A stretch of DNA of 64,000 bases from Antilocapra americana (Eukaryota; Chordata; Mammalia; Artiodactyla; Antilocapridae): assembly GCA_007570785.1 (NCBI GenBank), contig ML664161.1, positions 42,483,293 through 42,547,292 of the forward strand. Reading direction: 5' to 3'. Made by a program: the position numbers and the translations under genes. The first letter of the stretch is position 1. Each line of letters starts with the position of its first letter. A model generated the notes under the pieces. That model worked only from the letters and a program-made list of their open reading frames with translations. It was not told the origin of the DNA and searched no databases. This document shows, one piece after another, positions 11,105-23,894 of the stretch.

Positions 11105-11520
11105 TTTGACAGCTCTGTAGTTTTGGCTAATCAGATGGGTAAAGAATATCTTCTTGTTGCTTTAATTTTTATTTTCCTGTTAATATGGTAAAGCATTTTA
11201 ACAAATGTTTAAAGACCATTTAGATTTTTCTCTTCTCATAGTTATTTATATTTTTTGTACATCTTTCCATTAGATCTTTTTTATTATCAATACGTAGAAT
11301 CAAATAGATTAGCTTTTTGGTATCATTTGGGTTGCAAATAATTTTTCTAGTCAACTTTTTATTATTTTTAAACTTTATTTACTGAATATATTAACTCAAA
11401 CATTTTTTAATGTAGTTTAATACCTCTATATTTTTCCTATATGATTTCTGAGTTTGCTTTTTTAGGTTCCTACAAGTGCAAGATCATACAATAGTTTTCT
11501 AAATTTTCTTTAAATATTTT
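11105..11520 (-). mobile_element. old L1M fragment, antisense, right part
   Basis: ttttggctaatcagatgggt, tcttgttgctttaattttta, catctttccattagatcttt and tatcatttgggttgcaaata follow the antisense of the L1M ORF2/3' end. This fits resumption of the element seen at 8240-8430 after the BovB insertion. Confidence 0.65.
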
Positions 11521-11670
11521 AGTTACTTTATTCAGATCGCATTTCTTTTCTAAGAAACTATACTACAATATTGTTTCATTATTTTCCAGCTTTCGGTGTT
11601 GGAGATGAGAAGTTTCATGCTAGTATCATTTTCCTTTTTAAATAAACTGAGTGTCCTGTATGTTTGGGGC

Positions 11671-11724
<54 letters not shown>

Positions 11725-11725
11725 A
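11671..11725. repeat. (TG)n microsatellite with a CG-containing interruption
   Basis: About 20 uninterrupted TG units followed by gcgcgcgcg and gtgt. Alternating purine-pyrimidine sequence of this kind can adopt Z-DNA and is usually length-polymorphic. Confidence 0.97.
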
Positions 11726-14587
11726 TTGTTCTGTTTTGTTTAAGTCAACTGACTGAAAGTTTGTAAAAATTTCTGCTTATCTTTGTAATTCAATAATTTC
11801 ACCAAAGTGTCTATTTTCACTAATCCTGCCTGGATATAGTAGCTCTGTACTTTTAGAGGTACTCTGAAGTATAGCGAAGGCAGTAAATAGAAACTTGGAT
11901 TATTCTCTGTGCTTTTCTTTCCTTGGAGATGAGTTTCTCCTGGTCAGCATCAAGGGGAATTGGAATATTTATAGTAGGAGTACACAAAGTTCAGCTCATC
12001 ATTAATCTCTTGTATATATTTTTTTAACTTCCAAATGGTTTCTTAAAGCCCTCTTCAAAAACAATAGGTTTGACAATAGTTTTGATTCATATGAATTTGG
12101 ATCTGCAAAAGGTAAAATTTGTTAAGAGGAGAAAAGCTCTTGAAAAATAGGCAAGATATGGATTTATACAAAACAGATGGGACAGACAATAGACAGAAAG
12201 TCCCAGAAAACTTCTGATCAAGGATCTCTAAATGAGGGGTACACAGACTGGCAGGAAGGAGAAAGAATGGGGTAGAGCATGATCATAGATGAAATGGATA
12301 AAACTAAAAGCTAAGGGGAAAGACCTAGAATATCCTTTAAAGAGGATCCATGTGGGAGGCCAAACCCACATATACGGACTATCTGTGGCCATTCAACTGA
12401 GCAAACACTGTGCCGAGATCAAAGTTGGATATTCTACTCAGTGCTGTCAAGTCCTACAAGATATCTGTATTTTGCTTATATCAAACCATAACCTGAGACT
12501 TGACTGAATTCCATTTGAACTTTCTGGTATGACTATCTCCAGGATATTTGTAAGCCCCCTGGAAAAAATTGTGTGCACTCTGATACCCAAAAGCTAATAG
12601 GTAGCATTGTGCATAGTGAAGTCCCCAGAGCTTGTATTTTGATGGGATTGTACAGTGTGAAAGCTACTCTATCACATAATCATTTTAAAGACACTTCCAT
12701 TGGTCCATTTTATTTCCCCTCAAAAATAGTATGTTACAAAATTGTTTTGATATTGTAAAGGCAATTTATTTTTATTTCAATGTGAGTTTGAGGGCTCAAG
12801 AATTTTAAAGGGATATAAATGTTGATAGTGGATAAAAAGGGTTACTTTTAGTATTTTGATACTATCCAATAGAAAGTAAGAAGAATAGGTGAGTCACTGT
12901 CACTGATTCAAACAGTGAATTAGTGTCACTACTTCAGGATATTGCTCAGACTTATGCTTTTCAACTTCTAAAATACTTCTAACCAAGTTGGGGAAAAAAA
13001 AGTTAAAAGCAACCTGGAGACATTTTTAAAAAGAAATTATTATTATCAATCTTCACAGCGTGATTTTGGAAGAGAAATTTTATTTTCTTTTAGAAAGAAT
13101 CCTCTGATACTGATGATAGATTGAGATTTAAAAGAAAAGAAAACAATAAAGAATATTTCAACCTAGAAAAATATACCAGTTCCTATTGTAGAGAAAATCA
13201 CAGATTGGCCTTGATCTGTATGACATTCCAGTTTCAAATTGGAACACTAGATTACATTGTTCCTTATCTCTCAATATGCTAAAAAACCAATTATGTTAAA
13301 TAATATTGCCTGAAGGGATTTTTTTCTAGAGCCACCAGAGAAAGATCAATGCAATAATCTTAGACCTTAAATGTCAATATTTAGTTTCAGGAAGCATATA
13401 ATTTTAAAAATATATTTTCCTTAAGTGTTATTTTTCAAAACACATTTTCAACAATTAACATTTTACAAAACAATATTCCTATTGTGATCCTTTGGTGGAC
13501 AGCAGTTTGAAAATACAGCAGGACAAACAATAAATTATAAATACAGAATATTTACTGAACTAATATTTCAAAGAAAACATAAGGCTCTTATCATATCAAC
13601 CCAAAGGGACTTATTTAACTGACTGCAACCTTTAATATAGCTATCAATCAGATGGGTTGAATATTCACTCCCTCCATTTCCCACACACTGCAGAAAGCTA
13701 CATGTTTTTCTGATACACATAAATAATAAATTGTCCTTTGTACAAAGATGAGCCTTTATTGTTCGATCCCTCAATCAAAATGGAAGTGCCAAACGGAAAA
13801 CTATATCCCCAGGCAAGAAAACGGTGTGCTTCAGGAAATAGGGAATTTAAAACAAAATTAATGTTGTAAAATAAGAAAGAAAAGATTGAAATACATATCA
13901 GGGAAATAATATCTCAATGACTAAACATTAGCAAAAGATCTTGTGAGAAAATAATGGGTTATTTAAAGCATGTGTGCAGAACTCACCACAGGCAGCATCT
14001 TTTCAAAGGAAGGGGAAAAGCTTGATCTGGTCAGGGCAATGACCCTAATGGTGAAAACTCTGGGTTCTATTTTACATTATGCCATTGAAATTACTGTAAG
14101 GATTTGAGCCACACAATGTGTCTGCTGGTGGCATCCCAAATAGATTCCATTCATTCCTTCTCAGTATTCATCCAGAGTCTATGCTATAATGAGCCCCGGT
14201 AAAACCAAAAGCATAAATGCAGAGTTCTCAATTGGGAATATCCAATAACTGTGGCCTATTTCTTCAATATGCATTATTCCAAGAACAATATCGTATTTCT
14301 GAAGAGAATGAGGTAGCTATGGGCTCCTTAAAGGAGCTTCTTGGACCTCCTGGGCACACTGATAACCCCTCCCTGCCGATATCCTCTATAGTGCCCTCTT
14401 TCCTCTACACCCTCAAATAAGAGGTGGGTTGACCTAAATTGGTCAAACAAGAGAACACACTAGGCCTCAATTCCAAGCAGTGAGAATTTCAAGGCAATTA
14501 GGAATGGCCTCTGGGTCATTTTGTCCTTTTTAGAAACTGAGTCCCAGGAATTTGGAGATTTAAAATATGATCCAAAAGTTCGAACTC
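11726..14587. other. longest unassigned stretch of the window
   Basis: About 2.9 kb without a repeat I recognise and without a supported exon. Frames at 12289-12507 and 12573-12758 (plus) are under 75 codons and have no family resemblance. Short A/T tracts occur (13021-13050). It may be single-copy DNA. Confidence 0.45.
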
Positions 14588-14798
14588 TTCTTCCCTGGTG
14601 GCTCAGATGGTAAATCTGAGTCTACAATGCGGAAGCCTCGGGTTCAATCCCTGGGTCAGGAAGATTCTCTGGAGAAGGAAATGGCAACCCACTCCAGTAC
14701 TCTTGCCTGGAAAATCCCATGGACCGAGGAGCCTGGTAGGCTACAGTCCAAGGGGTCGCAAAGAGTCGGACACGACTGAGAGAACTCACTTCACTTAT
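14588..14798 (+). mobile_element. Bov-tA SINE, full length
   Basis: The tRNA-Glu-like head (ttccctggtggctcagatgg), B-box (gggttcaatccctgg) and Bov-A body (gcaacccactccagtactct, gagtcggacacgactgagag) are in order. CpGs in the 3' part (gtcgc, gtcgg, acgac) are largely kept, which suggests a fairly young copy. Confidence 0.95.
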
Positions 14799-16017
14799 CC
14801 ATCTTACTTAGGTCTCTCAACCTTGCTTTCCTTTCTTCTTCTCAAGGGTGTGTGAGGTCTGAACTGTAATATACAAGCCAAAGTTTTAGCTGGGAGGTGA
14901 AAATGAAGCAAGTGGGCCTTTCAGCTTCTGGCTTTCTGCTATTCAACATATACAATGCTTAAGTAAAGGACTTTGCAAAAAAAGTCCAGCTAAATGCACC
15001 AGAGCTTTGCATTGGAGTTTGGATGTAGTACAGATAATAACAATATGATACTTTCATTTGCCTCCTCTATGCAACTACTTCATGGAGTCTTCCTAGATGA
15101 TAATGGCCAGTAAAGATCTGGATATGAATACTCTGGATCCCTTGGCCAAATATCATAATACTGTCAACAGCATAAAGGCCTAGTCACTTGCATACAGTTT
15201 TGATAGGACTCTGTTACTATAAAAAGTACAAAACATACAAATAACATTTGAGCAAATAATCGTAAATCTTAGGAGGCTTGTGGGTCCAGTCTACTATTAT
15301 CTCAACAATGAAGCTTCTAGGCATATATTAAGTAGTTTCTAACTAGATGGGGAAACACCTCTTCTTTGTACCTTTTGCAGAGACTGTACACTGCCAGAGG
15401 CACTGTTTCGGCTAAGGCCCTGAGACCAAAAACCATACCAGGGCTCAGATTAGAAACAGGCTAGGCTGAAGGGATATATTTTCATATCAGTGTCAGAAGT
15501 TACTTATCACAAGCTCTGGTGACCCGGTAACCTCTGCCAGTCTAAGATGATTCCAGAGGACCTTGTGAGCTCTAAATAGGACAAAGATCTTTATAGATTC
15601 TCAGAGTAATTAGAAACTCATTAAGGCATCCTCAAACCTTTATTTACCTTTAGAGGAACACTGACTCATAGGCAACTTGAACCAGGAAAATCTTATGGAT
15701 TAACTGTGGGTCTTCTGTGTATCACACTTAACTTACCCTCCATGTTATACCCAGCACTGCCAACCACTACCCAATCACCAACTCTGCCAACCATGCCTCA
15801 TGTTTGTAGCCATAGATATCTGACCTTTCTGGGATTAGTGAAATCCTTATAATTTTCGCACCATGGCATGCTTTTAACTAAAGCATTGTGGCAAATCCTA
15901 CATCTCTTAAAATTATACAGAATACATGACAGTCTTCTGGGCAACAGCAGAACTCCTAAGGAACCAGTCACATTAGGTAACAACAAGCCTCCACTTAATT
16001 TGGCCTTATTTAAAAGA
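14799..16017. other. unassigned sequence
   Basis: About 1.2 kb without a recognised repeat. GC content is a little higher around 15360-15560 (ccagaggcactgtttcggct). Possible exonic or LTR-like character there is unproven. Confidence 0.4.
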
Positions 16018-16108
16018 AATCTCATGGGCAGAGGAAACCGGCAGGGCTACGGTCCACGGGGTAGCAACAGAGTTGGATACAAGTACTGACTAAATAACAA
16101 CAAACAAC
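16018..16108 (+). mobile_element. Bov-A (3' half of Bov-tA) fragment
   Basis: aaatctcatgggcagaggaa, cagggctacggtccacgggg, agcaacagagttggatacaa and the A/C-rich tail aacaacaaacaacaaaaac match the SINE's BovB-derived 3' end. The tRNA head is absent, so this is a 5'-truncated copy. Confidence 0.75.
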
Positions 16109-16649
16109 AAAAACAAAGGATCCTATAATTGCCAACCCCTTTCTTGTACCACCTTCTTTATCAATTATCTTTTTTCAGATTTTATTCCAAAATCTCAAAT
16201 CACTGAAGATCTCGTGTTCCTATGACTCTAGTCAACATTTTCTAGTGGAAGTCACCATCCTCTTTAACAAGTCATTTCCGTAAAAGCTAATTATACCTTC
16301 CCCTGAAGGTATTGGTTTGCCTTTTCCCTTTCACAGAAGCTCATATAGCAGAAAGAATCTGTGCCTCCAAGCCCCTTGATAAAGCTTAGATTTCCTTAGC
16401 CTCTCTTGAGAAGCATTCTAAGGGATTTTTAGGGCCATGCTGTCAATCATTATCTTGGGAGTACCAGGTGAAACAATTTCTCTGGGCATCACACATTATC
16501 ACCTTCCCATAGGTGTTCCTCCTCTAAATACTGAAAGTCACTAACCTACTACAGTCTCCATTAGGATAGAATGATTCTTCCAGGCTGTGAAGAAATGTAC
16601 TTTGAAGAGCACTATAGCTGAGGCCCTTAATATCTCTCAGCATCCTCCA
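16109..16649. other. unassigned sequence
   Basis: No recognised repeat or coding frame. It leads into the LTR-like tract at 16650 and may be part of the same old element. Confidence 0.35.
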
Positions 16650-17065
16650 AACCCAGATCTCCTAAGGCTGTGTGGACAACTACAGGTTGTCCCCAGTATC
16701 TGCTCTCCATAGCAATAGCTTCACCTGAGTATTTCAAGACCTCTCTTAGCTTTCCTTGCAGGTGAATCTGTCCATATTATAGACTCAAACAAGTGGGATA
16801 TGAGAAGCAATATGTGTCCCTTCCAGGTCTTGTTTTTAAAACAACTGGACACACACTACCTTGACTTCTTGCTCCTTTCCACTGGCTGCCTGGAAGATGG
16901 AAAGAAACGGAACTGCTCTCTTGCACCCAAAAATAAAAGACTAAAGTTGAGATTGACAGAGCCACTTTACCACTATGGACTACTACATGAGAAAGAAGTA
17001 AACTTTATCTTGTTTAAACTTCTGTGTTTTGAGCTCTTACGACAGCAGTTTTAGTGTGTACATAG
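16650..17065 (+). mobile_element. probable old LTR (MLT1/ERVL-like), 3' part
   Basis: The end of the tract (acatgagaaagaagtaaact, ttatcttgtttaaacttctg, tgttttgagctcttacgaca) resembles the common terminal region of mammalian ERVL-type LTRs, with an AATAAA-like signal followed by a 'cttgtttaagcc' motif. The 5' limit is a guess. Confidence 0.42.
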
Positions 17066-18660
17066 TAAATCACCTCCCATTTAAATACACACTCCCCAAA
17101 TCTCACAGCTAGTAGAGTTTTCCCAGATAAATAAGTAAGCCCTACTCTAATAATAATCACTTATTATATAATTATTCATAAAGGACCTAGAAGGGGGTAA
17201 TCACAGTTTCATAACCCTGTGTGGTCAGCGAAGTAACAGGGCACACTGCTTATAACTGTTTTGATCTCTATTCTGCATTTCAAGCTCAAGAAGTTGTCAA
17301 GAACTCCATATTCTTCATTACATCCTGTCTAATTCAGCATCCTGATGGCAGCAGAAGTGTACAGGAGCTTTCTTTACTAGATGTGATTATTTGAAGAGAG
17401 AAAAAACTATTGTCTTCCTTCAAAAGAAATGTAGGTATGACTACCAATCATACAAATCATACAATCATTCTCTAAACAAAACCTAAGAGGAGGAATTTTC
17501 TAAGCAGTTATAAAAATTGCTCCTTTATAGCTTCTAAATTTTCCTTCACATCTCAGGCTAAGTATTAAAGTTGGCCCCCCAAGGGGAGACATGCTACAGT
17601 GAAGTTCTGTCCATTGGTGATAAGGAATACTATTTTCTCTCCATAAGGTACACAGGGAGAAGATTTGCCTTAGTCCACATGATTTATAAAAGAGTGATAA
17701 CCACATGCTCTCAACTGAAGTAATATTCTGTCTCAAGGATAATGATTTCACATCTTTTACCCTTTCTACCCTGTAGCAGAACATCATGTCATCCCCAAAG
17801 GGGACCCATAACAACTATCAGGTAGGTCCTTCTGGAAACTGAAGGAGAAAATATGAACAGATTTTTATAGTAGTCATGATCCAGGGAATATGATGATGGC
17901 AACTCTTCAGGAACATGGAGATATTCTACCAGGATATTCTAGAGGATCCTCAGAGCCAGTCTGAGAATTACTTGTCCAGGATGCACAAATTCTTCTTCAC
18001 CATCATCATCATCAAACATTACTAGCAACCACTGTGTGATTCTCAGTCTCCCTGTTAGGCATTATGAATGGAGACAAAGAGAGAAATCCCTTACAAAGTA
18101 ACTTTCAAAGGAGAGGAAATGAAATATTAAATTGTTCTACATTTTCCAACATCTGCTCCAGACATTAAAGATGCTGTTAGGAACTTGCTAACATTCTTTC
18201 ATCTCTCCTATCAGCTTACTTCGCAAAAACCACCTGGAGTTCTTTATATCATTCTAGAAATCATCCTAAAGAAGCTACTCTTCCTTTGTTTCATGTCCCC
18301 TCCCATTGCCCCCAACACCATATGAACTGTTTAAGTAGTAGCCTTTAGACTGATCTGAAACATAATAATCATTCTGTTTCTGTCCAATCTATACTTATCA
18401 TAACTGATATCTATTCCAATGTGTTTCACAGTTTATCATGCAATGCCATTTTACTAAACATTTACAGTGAATGAAAGAATAAATGGTACTTTATTTAACA
18501 TTGAGTACAAGGTAAAAATAATTATTGCTCTTTGATTCCTCATGCTATGGCTGGCATAAGACATGGATAAATTAGTATTCCACAGAGTGATAAGAAATGT
18601 TGGCATTATTTTGGAGACCATACAACCCTCAGTTGTCCTGCCCTACCTCTTGAGTTACTG
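17066..18660. other. unassigned sequence
   Basis: About 1.6 kb not assigned. A short (ATC)n run lies near 18001-18015. The minus-strand frame at 17500-17814 (104 codons) has no recognisable domain and is treated as chance. Confidence 0.42.
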
Positions 18661-18843
18661 TGTTTAGTCGCTCAGTCATGTCTGACTCTGTGACTCCATG
18701 GACTGTAGCCCGCTAGGCTCCTCTGTCCATTGGGATTCTCCAGGCAAGAATACTGGAGTGGGTTGCTGTGCTCTATACTCCAGGGGGTCTTCCCGACCCA
18801 GGGATTGAAACCAGGTCTCCCTCATTGCAGGAGGAGCCACCAG
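18661..18843 (-). mobile_element. Bov-tA SINE, antisense
   Basis: tgtttagtcgctcagtcatg, tccatggactgtagcccgct, aagaatactggagtgggttg and the head complement gaggagccaccagg are present. The copy is slightly shortened in the head (the trinucleotide stretch before the anticodon arm region is missing). Confidence 0.93.
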
Positions 18844-19539
18844 GTCAGGTAATATACACTAAATCTTTAGAATAAGAAGGCCTTTTGACTGCTCTGATGT
18901 ACATTCCTTTCTAATTGGCCTAGCCCCATCATTCTAATAAAAGGTTCCAAATGTACAAGAACTTTGTGAAACCAGTACCTTTATCAACACCAAATTTTGA
19001 TTACTATAGCAGTAATTACCAGTGGTAATCACTGCCTAATTTCACTGCTCATTATCCCTTAAAAGTAATTTATAAATAATCAACTCCATAAAGTAGGTGA
19101 GAGTCTGTATATTTGCATCCACAATCCCAAACTTAACAGGGTTTTCATATTATTCACCCAAGAAACATTCACTGTGCATCCCCTCCTCCTACACCAAGAA
19201 ATATACTCTGCTAGGATACTGAAGTGCTGTATTCTTTCAGCAATCCCAAAGCAATGTCATCCCTACAGCATGCTCTTTTGTTAAGCTCCTTTTCAATTCA
19301 GTGATACCTCGACAGTTCACTAGGTGATAACTGAAGGGAAAACAGAGAAAATCAAAATTCTTTGTATGAACTGTTCTCATGGCCAGGCTTACATAGAATA
19401 GAAACTAATGATCCTAAGGGATGTGTATTTTGATATATTGTAATGTTGAAATGCTTGGTTCTACACTGAAATACATAGGAATCAAATATAAAGTATTTCC
19501 GGTAGAAAAATGAGGGAGACAGAACACTGTTTGCTGCTT
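18844..19539. other. unassigned sequence with a possible L2 scrap
   Basis: Near 19145-19230 the text attcacccaagaaacattca-ctgtgcat could be an antisense L2 end, but the match is weak. A small perfect dyad, attacc-agt-ggtaat, occurs at about 19015-19029. Confidence 0.35.
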
Positions 19540-19930
19540 TTAAATAAGCCAGTCAGATTGCTCAGTTTGAAAGGCTGTGTGTGTGCCAGTGTGAGATAAT
19601 CCTGCCCTCTCCCTTCCTCTCTCCCATTTCTCCAGGGAAATGAGTCACACCTGGTCATTGCCCTTGATAAGATGTTTGATATTCTGAATTCCCATCAGCT
19701 CCACACAGCTAGGATGATGTCAGCACAGTTGACATTGTTAGATCCCTGCTCTGCTTACATCAACTCCCTGTTGCTCAGGCGTCAGATGAATATGGCAAAG
19801 GGAAGGCAGCATCTTCTTAGCAACCAAACCCATGTATCCATGGTCCAGAAATGACATCTGGCACTTTGCTTTGGGAATTTCCAGCATTTCCCAGAATTTC
19901 AGCCAGATTGGAATACTGATGCTCTGAGTT
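19540..19930. promoter_or_regulatory. candidate conserved non-coding/regulatory segment
   Basis: A repeat-free stretch of higher GC than its surroundings carries a dense set of recognisable factor motifs: TGAGTCA (AP-1) at 19641 directly followed by CACCTG (E-box), GATAAG near 19667, a CRE/MAF-like gatgtcagcac near 19717 and cttagcaacc (RFX-like half site) near 19818. No exon is supported: the 60-codon frame at 19672-19854 has no family match that I know. The regulatory reading is inference. Confidence 0.3.
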
Positions 19931-21164
19931 AAAGAGATATTATCCTCTTCCCTTCAGAACATGTATGCTTTTATAAAATTCAGGTCAAAATGTTTATTAC
20001 AAAGCATTTTTACCACAGTCCTCATCCCGTATTTCCTTATTTCTCTGGGATATTCTTTTTGACTTTTTCTGAAAAATAATCTTACTTCTGGTTAAAAATG
20101 GGAAAGCTAAAATGAGAGGTTTCTATCATCTACCTCAAATCAAACATAAAATGTATATTTAATATAAGCAATCAAAGTTGGATGAAAAATTGAGATGATT
20201 GTGCTAATTATGATAATAATCTCTTAAAAGTACTCCAGATAAAGTGTGGCAATATTTCTGGGTCTCATTTGTACATTATACACATTTAACAAAAAATCAT
20301 ACAATAACATCATGAATTCAGACAATTGCAACCTATGTAGATATTCAGTTATAGACTGATTTTTTGTGGTGTGGGGAGGGGAAGATTTTAGGGAAGAGAT
20401 CTAACAGGACATTTTGAAAATTACTGTGCTGCAGTGGAAGAACTATGGTAGTACCATGGCACCATTATGTCAGAATTCCCAGTAGTGGATATGTACTGTC
20501 TAATTTCCAAGTACAATTTCTCTAAGTTACTGTGAGCATCTTGACTGCTTCATGTAGATGGTCCCAATTATGTTGTAGCTCTCTTTCTACTTACTCACTA
20601 ATTTATCCAACAAATATTTCTAGGTAGGATTTCTCCCACCATGACATTTAGAGATAAATGAGAGTCAGGTGAAAAATCAAATAACAGTATTACACAGTTG
20701 TGGTTCTCATAATACATAAACCCAGGGTGCTGAGAATCAGACTCAAACTCAGCCTGGAGACCAGTTAGAGAGAAGTCCTTGAGATGGCTTTTTTGAGTTT
20801 TTATAATTCTGTTTCTGTTGTAATGCAAAGTATTTTCTGGAGTCCTGACACTTTATCCCTCAATTTAATTTTTTTTTTAAAAATCAGTGGCATTCAACTC
20901 ATATAGTCTGTATGTCTTCTGACATGGCCTTCAACATCCATATCCCACAAAATGGGAAGTGGATATTACATTTGGACTCCATGGCAGGAAATGAGAGGAG
21001 TTCAGAGGGATCTCTCTTCAAATCTCAAGATCTGAATGGGTGGGGTTGGTGGCTGTGGTAAATATGTAAGGCCTTGTAGTTTGCTCATTCCTCAGTAGAT
21101 TACTTTACAAGTTATTTGTATTGCTTATTTACTTATATCTCACTTTCAAGAGACTGAGCTCTTT
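19931..21164. other. unassigned sequence
   Basis: AT-rich, with a short poly-T/A at 20868-20883. No recognised repeat or supported exon. Confidence 0.42.
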
Positions 21165-21272
21165 GAAAGCATGTTTCTAATTTTTTTTATTACTCCACAG
21201 TATCCTCACATTCTGACCCAGGCACTGGAATAGAGCAGGTGCTCAATAAACACTAATGTTGAACAAATATTT
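21165..21272 (+). mobile_element. L2 LINE 3' terminus, sense
   Basis: gcatgtttctaatttttttt, ccacagtatcctcacattct and gagcaggtgctcaataaaca-ctaatgttgaacaaa match the terminal L2 segment including its 'tgctcaataaat' end. Confidence 0.6.
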
Positions 21273-21692
21273 TATACTTTTATATCCCTTCCCAATTTTA
21301 ATCCTGGGTTTACCCCTAGTGCCTCCTAAACTTTTTCATATACTAGCCTATATAGAAAATGATGACATTTGTTAGGCACACTGGGGTAAAAAATGACGGA
21401 AGCTGTTCCAAATAGCAGGCTGTTAGCCCCAGGCCCTGCCTGATGTCCCAGTACTGCAACCTCCACAGTCTACTTCTTCCCTCTACACCAGAGCTTAGAG
21501 GACCAGCATCAGAACATATCTGAAACTTCACTGAGGCTCATAGGTTGGGAAATTCTTCTGGTTTAGAGAATTAAAAATGAAGAGCAAGACAAGGGAACTT
21601 TCTTCCATTTACCTTTTCATTACCCAGCTTTCCTTTCCAACATTTTACAATGTTTCTCCTGCTAATTTTCAGTCAAATAAAATTCTGAGGAG
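21273..21692. other. unassigned sequence
   Basis: The centre (21420-21490) is relatively GC-rich (ccaggccctgcctgatgtcc) but shows no coding frame of note on either strand and no repeat that I recognise. Confidence 0.4.
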
Positions 21693-22332
21693 CATTTGTG
21701 CATTGCTGATTGGAATATAATGTCACAGCCACCGTGAATGGTAGTTTCTCAAATAATTAAACATAGTATTACCACGTGATCAACCAATTCCACTTCTGGG
21801 TATATACCCCAAAGCACTGAAAGCAGGGATTTGAACGTTCATTTGTACACCCATGTTCATAACAACATTATTCACAATAGCCAAAAGATGGAAGCAACCA
21901 AAGTGTGTTGAAAAATAAAGTGTATTTAGTACATACATACAGTGAAATATTATTCAGTCTTAAAAGGGAAGGACATTCTGACACAGGCTACACATAGGTG
22001 AACCCTGAGGACATTATGATAAGTGAAATAAGCTAGTCACAAAAGAACAAATATTGCATAATTCCACATATATGAGATACCTGGTGTGGTCAAATTCATA
22101 GAAATGGAAGAAAAACGGTGATTGTCAGGGGCTCAGGGGAGGGGGCAATGGAGAGTTACTGTGTAACAGACATGAAATTTCAGTTTGGGAAGCTGTAAAA
22201 GTTCCAGAGGTAGATGGTGGTGATGTTTGCAGAACAATGTAAACGTACTTCATGTCACAGTTCTATATACTTAAAATGGTTTAAAATGGTAAATTCTTTA
22301 ATGTATACGTTACCACAATAAAAAAAAAAGTA
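21693..22332 (+). mobile_element. L1M (L1MA/L1MB-like) 3' end, sense
   Basis: gcattgctgattggaatata, ccacttctgggtatataccc, ttcacaatagccaaaagatg, attattcagtcttaaaaggg, gatacctggtgtggtcaaat and ctgtaaaagttccagaggta trace the ORF2 3' end and 3' UTR. The copy ends in an A-rich tail (aataaaaaaaaaag). It is 5'-truncated at about 640 bp with no clean duplication. Confidence 0.9.
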
Positions 22333-23469
22333 CATATTTTTAAATAGTATTATTCAAAACACTTTAAATTATAATAATTATTACTATAATTGTTTGTGTA
22401 ATGATTAATGGAATGCTTAGATGCACCGTTGATTTGTCCAGACATCATAGAAGGCACTTTCTCCTTTTACAAATGAGAGATTGTCAATAAATGTTCATTA
22501 GTCCTACCTCAACCCCAGCTCATCATTACTACCACCAGTATCTGTTGTCCAGAAGGGTCCCAAATACACCACACATTATGAAATTCTCAAGTCATTTCTG
22601 AATGGATCTCAACTTGACTTCTTTGTCATAAGCAAAGACCCATACACTTTTCCATTCTCACACTTGCCTTAAATTTTTAATAAAATGTGATTGATTAACA
22701 TTTACATGCAAACACAAAGGACTTGATCGACCTGCACTTACACTGGTCAATGCTTCCAAGAAATGCAAAGCTCTAGTCCCTTGAAAATAGAAAGTAGTTT
22801 TGGACTGATTTTCACAGTGTGCTCAGCATTAGATTAACACTTTCCTCATGATGCGTTTACACAGCACAGCACAGAATTTAATGTGACTCAAATAGCCTGC
22901 TCTTTTGCTCATTTCACTTGCTGCCTTTCCCAAGTAAAAATTATACAGTTTGTTTATTTTTTTCTCACCCAGTTCCCATGCCTGCTTTCTCACCTTCTTC
23001 TTCAACTCTTAATTTAGACTCTTATTTCTCATTCTCAGATAAGAAATTAAATGGAGGACAGGTTAAAGAACTGCCCTTCTGGGAATGAGCAGAAGGCAGA
23101 AACTGGCCAACAAAGAGTCCAGTTTTATAACCAGAGAGAATTCTATAATCAATCCAGGTGAAAAGATCAGGAGCATATTCTATGCTTAAAAAGTAACTTT
23201 ATCATTTTAACCTCTTGAGGACACAACACATAACTGAGACAAAGTAACTTACAGTTTACTTCTCAGTCACCTCACCACTGTAGTTTCAACTCCTTTCAAA
23301 GCACCTGGCACAAAGTAGTCCTTCAATCCTACTCCACAGCAACCACCTTCTTCTAAGTCATTCAATGAAGCCAGTTCCTGAAAGTTGCCTAGTAAAAGGC
23401 GGGGGGGGGCGGGTGCGTGGGTTAAGTAGAAATTGATTAACTAATTAATTGATTATAATACTTTCTGCT
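22333..23469. other. unassigned sequence with a G-rich tract
   Basis: No repeat recognised through most of the interval. At 23401-23421 nine consecutive G are followed by C, GGG, TGCGT and GGG, which meets a G-quadruplex pattern. L2-like wording (caaagcacctggcacaaagt) near 23297-23318 may be an old LINE end. Confidence 0.4.
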
Positions 23470-23685
23470 TCAGAGACCTGTCCCTATGGGGTCAGGAAAG
23501 ATTCCCTGGAAGATTTAACATCCACATTGAAAAATAATCATCATTATCATAAGTAAGAGAGGGTAAGAGTTTGAGCTTTGTCCTGGGGCAATGGGGAGCT
23601 TTAAAGGTTGTAAGCCAGAAAGGGGTTTAATCAGCTCTGCATTTGGGAAGATCTGCAGTTTGTAGATAAGGTGGGGTTTAAGTAA
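23470..23685 (-). mobile_element. L2-like LINE region, antisense
   Basis: gtaagagtttgagctttgtc, ctggggcaatggggagcttt and gccagaaaggggtttaatca resemble the antisense L2-associated text 'aggagtttgggctttatcctgagggcaatggggagcc'. The same family text recurs at 48695 and 52619. A poly-A tract (23690-23706) follows. Confidence 0.45.
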
Positions 23686-23716
23686 GAAAAGAAAAAAAAA
23701 AAAAAAGAAAGAGAAT
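23686..23716. repeat. A-rich simple repeat
   Basis: A poly-A run of about 18 with AAAG ends. It may be the tail of a lost retroposon or a simple repeat. Confidence 0.8.
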
Positions 23717-23894
23717 ATAGGGAGATTAACAATCATTTTTTAAGTCTAAGTGCTTCTTGGGTAAAGTTTTAGAGGATAAGATTTTGGCCATGGAGAAGGC
23801 CTAAAGGTTCACTGGGTCCCAAAACTAACTGTGGTCTATCTCCGGGCATAAATGACCATGTATTTTCTGCACTTAAAGCATTAGGCCAACTCCT

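Noticed and set aside
14567..14855. Recurring proteins with GSIPGSGRSPGEGNGNPLQYSC-like or QVQSLGQEDSLEK-like text
   Set aside because: These are translations of the Bov-tA SINE in different frames (also near 727, 26510, 30158, 34387, 36587, 61297). They are not a protein family.
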